In this document: in pieces, positions 7,657-8,866 of the stretch
Layout of the letters: each line of letters opens with the position of its first letter
Position numbering within the stretch: the first letter of the stretch is position 1
NCBI GenBank assembly: GCA_002309475.1
Contig: DBXJ01000074.1
Location: 2,365 to 11,230, forward strand
DNA: 8,866 nucleotides
Source of the DNA: Bacteroidales bacterium UBA1215
GTDB lineage: Bacteria; Bacteroidota; Bacteroidia; Bacteroidales; WCHB1-69
Direction of reading: 5' to 3'
Translations under genes and position numbers: made by a program
Notes under the pieces: model-generated
Database searches by the model: none
What the model was told of the DNA's origin: nothing
What the model saw: the letters and a program-made list of their open reading frames with translations, nothing else

Positions 7657-8304
7657 TTATGGTTTATTTATAATTTTTGTAAGTTTAGTAAGATGAATAC
7701 AATTTTCTTTTACAAAACGCATGGTGGATTCCCACTCTTGCTCTGATTTATAGTCCAATACGATATCTATCATCACTGATTTATAGATTTTATTTTCGAT
7801 AATATCTACTGATATGCCATCATCAGACTTCATTGTTTCAATGGAGAATATTTGACTATTAGATGTTTGAGCTCTGTCTACCCATCGTTCACCAATCGTA
7901 AAGCACACTAGATAATCAGGGAGTATTATATCTGGAGTGGGAACATTATTCTCATTGAATTCCACAGATTTGTTAAATGTTATACGGTTGTTCATGCCGA
8001 TTCGAGTTAAAATGTTTGGCATCACTTCAAAAAATTGAGCCACAGCCCGTCTGTTTTCAGTATCTTTTTCAGATTCGTTTTCATTTATGTAGGCTAATTT
8101 CGGATTTTTGGCCAAATCGTCGAAAAAATTATGCTTTAGCACTTTAGATATATTTGCAAGCAGCTGAATATCTATGTTGTTGCGTTGGAAAATATTATAT
8201 ACATTATTTCTTTTACAGTATATAGCCTCAGCAAATTTAGTGATATCCCATTCTTGTTTTCTCACTTCTTTTTCTATTCGTTCACCTATAGTTTCTTCTT
8301 CCAT
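7657..8304 (-). CDS. HTH (XRE-like) DNA-binding protein with unrecognised C-terminal domain
   Basis: This 215-aa protein has an N-terminal helix-turn-helix of the small type common in Bacteroidales: 'IGERIEKEVRKQEWDITKFAEA' region (6-27), a turn at YCKRN, a putative recognition helix 'NNVYNIFQRN' (33-42), then 'LLANISKVLKHNFFDDLA' (48-65). The remaining 150 residues match no domain I recognise. They contain a polar linker (70-85), 'AVAQFFEVMPNILTRIG' (87-103), a strand-rich part including 'DIILPDYLVCFTIGERW' (125-141), and a basic, helical end. A transcription-factor role, perhaps autoregulation of this unit, is inferred from the HTH and from its first position. The start at 8304 follows AAAAGAAGAAAA and lies about 27 nt from a TAnnTTTG element. 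The long second domain could be a sensor; that is speculation. Confidence 0.8.
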   Translation of the reverse strand: MEEETIGERIEKEVRKQEWDITKFAEAIYCKRNNVYNIFQRNNIDIQLLANISKVLKHNFFDDLAKNPKLAYINENESEKDTENRRAVAQFFEVMPNILTRIGMNNRITFNKSVEFNENNVPTPDIILPDYLVCFTIGERWVDRAQTSNSQIFSIETMKSDDGISVDIIENKIYKSVMIDIVLDYKSEQEWESTMRFVKENCIHLTKLTKIINKP

Positions 8305-8330
8305 TTTTCTTCTTTTAATAAATTAGGGTG

Positions 8331-8338
8331 CAAAAGTA
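8331..8338 (-). promoter_or_regulatory. Bacteroidota -7 element for the three-gene minus-strand unit
   Basis: On the minus strand this reads TACTTTTG followed by CA, matching TAnnTTTG. It is 26 nt upstream of the HTH start codon, which predicts a short leader. A -33 TTTG at 19-21 nt is not evident (the region reads CCTGCAATG), so activation or weak basal activity is possible. The octamer GTGCAAAA (plus strand) at 8328-8335 overlaps it and recurs at 8384-8391. Confidence 0.55.
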
Positions 8339-8379
8339 GTTTTTATCTGAATATCATTGCAGGATTGAGTGTATCATAT

Positions 8380-8391
8380 TTTTGTGCAAAA
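8380..8391. repeat. Short inverted repeat upstream of the HTH promoter (possible operator)
   Basis: TTTTG-TG-CAAAA has 5-bp arms and a 2-bp spacer, 42 nt upstream of the TACTTTTG element. Its right half, GTGCAAAA, is repeated over the -7 element at 8328-8335. It could bind the HTH protein, but the match is short and the DNA is AT-rich. Confidence 0.25.
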
Positions 8392-8397
8392 TTGAAT

Positions 8398-8511
8398 TTA
8401 GGTAATTTCTCTATATAAATTTTCTATCCGTTTGTAGTATATGACAGCCAATGTTTCATAGTATCGCTCTACATGCAAGACGAACTCATATTTATTTTGC
8501 AAATATAGCAT
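8398..8511 (-). CDS. Possible tiny ORF, perhaps a broken small gene
   Basis: An ATG at 8511 opens a 37-codon frame (MLYLQNKYEF, then VLHVERYYETLAVIYYKRIE, ending YREIT) that stops at 8398. Its composition looks protein-like. Immediately afterwards the next frame (+1) reads KLPKFNFAQKYDTLNPAMIFR to a TAA at 8343-8345. Removing one base near 8402-8407 would join both into about 56 residues. It may be a decayed or frameshifted small gene, or chance in AT-rich DNA. A candidate -7 element (8500-8507) overlaps its first codons, which argues against translation from this ATG if that promoter is the one used. Confidence 0.25.
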   Translation of the reverse strand: MLYLQNKYEFVLHVERYYETLAVIYYKRIENLYREIT

Positions 8512-8543
8512 TTTTTTTAATAGGTTTGCAAAATGTTTGCAAT
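8496..8543. repeat. Cluster of TTTGCAAA boxes
   Basis: The self-complementary octamer TTTGCAAA occurs at 8496-8503 and 8525-8532, and TTTGCAA(T) at 8536-8543. The last two form an 11-nt direct repeat, GTTTGCAA, starting at 8524 and 8535. Two of the boxes coincide with the -7 and -33 positions of the candidate promoter, so they may be promoter parts rather than independent operators. Confidence 0.4.
8500..8532 (-). promoter_or_regulatory. Candidate two-box Bacteroidota promoter, minus strand
   Basis: Read on the minus strand, TTTG (8532-8529), a 21-nt spacer and TATATTTG (8507-8500) fit the -33/-7 layout of Bacteroidota promoters. Transcription would start near 8493 and run left toward the HTH gene, giving a leader of about 190 nt. 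It lies 50-80 nt past the stop of the membrane-protein gene, so it is a plausible distal promoter for the three-gene unit. Confidence 0.45.
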
Positions 8544-8581
8544 AATGTAAATTGCTGCATCCGACAAATGATTTTTCTTCA

Positions 8582-8866
8582 CTAAATAATTGTACATATC
8601 CACGCTATCATTGCGGATATCAGCGGAAAGAGGATAATTTTGATGATTTGTGATTTTCTGTTAAAACCAAATTTTTTAAGGCTTTTGCATCCCTCTATTT
8701 CCGGATAGTAGTGTTGGAAGAAACGGCTTTTTGTTAGCAGAAACCAGTCGAAGCAAATGATATCAAAGGCCTTATAAATATAGAACATCATAAGAAATCT
8801 TATAAAGAATTGCCAAAAGGTAAAATGTTTTTCTATACCATTATATGCTCCGAAAAGAAATGCTCC
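8582..8866 (-). CDS. Membrane protein of unknown function, C-terminal part only
   Basis: The minus-strand frame is open from the window edge (8866) to the TAG at 8582-8584, so the gene starts outside; the double ATG at 8791 is most likely internal. The visible 94 residues begin GAFLFGAYNGIEKHF and contain a hydrophobic aromatic segment (about 14-45, FWQFFIRFLMMFYIYKAF and onward), a polar part (46-72, 'KSRFFQHYYPEIEGCKSLKK') and a final membrane span (about 73-94, ending 'FPLISAMIAWICTII'). I see at least two membrane segments. The pattern reminds me of conserved but uncharacterised Bacteroides membrane proteins; I cannot name a function. It reads in the same direction as the three-gene unit, but 277 nt with candidate promoters lie between them. 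Confidence 0.72.
   Translation of the reverse strand, partial: GAFLFGAYNGIEKHFTFWQFFIRFLMMFYIYKAFDIICFDWFLLTKSRFFQHYYPEIEGCKSLKKFGFNRKSQIIKIILFPLISAMIAWICTII

Noticed and set aside
7064..8304. HTH plus neighbour as a toxin-antitoxin pair
   Set aside because: The gene next to the HTH gene encodes an exported 192-aa protein with no toxin motif, and the HTH protein is longer than a typical antitoxin.
8377..8384. Plus-strand TAnnTTTG match (TATTTTTG)
   Set aside because: There is no plus-strand gene downstream; the match is expected by chance in T-rich DNA.
8539..8555. Hairpin GCAAT-7 nt-ATTGC as terminator of the membrane-protein gene
   Set aside because: The arms are only 5 bp and AT-rich, and no T-run follows directly on the minus strand.

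Overview
The window looks like a piece of a Bacteroidales (phylum Bacteroidota) chromosome. It carries the neighbourhood PorG-like barrel - uppS - bamA - ompH. The DNA is AT-rich, and several upstream regions contain the Bacteroidota -7 promoter element TAnnTTTG. The genus cannot be named from the sequence alone.

Left part (1-5900, plus strand): envelope biogenesis. The 3' part of one DUF6089/PorG-like outer-membrane barrel gene (1-738) ends in a strong terminator. A second, related barrel gene (951-1847) has its own promoter element and starts a tightly packed run: uppS (undecaprenyl diphosphate synthase), bamA (outer-membrane protein insertase) and ompH/skp (periplasmic chaperone). This run closes at a hairpin plus T-run at 5857-5893. 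The genes fit together: UppS makes the lipid carrier for wall and surface glycans, OmpH escorts unfolded outer-membrane proteins, BamA inserts them, and the PorG-like barrels are likely clients or secretion-associated proteins.

Middle part (5975-8304, minus strand, convergent with the above): a compact three-gene unit with gaps of only 14 and 12 nt. In transcription order it holds an HTH regulator with an unrecognised C-terminal domain, an exported protein of unknown function, and an HNH-nuclease-like protein with a long uncharacterised C-terminal region. A TAnnTTTG element lies just upstream of the HTH gene. This is the least explained part of the window and the best candidate for an undescribed module, although nothing in the sequence proves a joint function.

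Right part (8305-8866): a 277-nt AT-rich intergenic region holds two candidate minus-strand promoters, clustered TTTGCAAA boxes and a tiny protein-like frame that appears broken by a +1 shift. Beyond it is the C-terminal end of a membrane protein gene on the minus strand, open at the window edge. I saw no tRNA, rRNA, CRISPR array, transposase or integrase.
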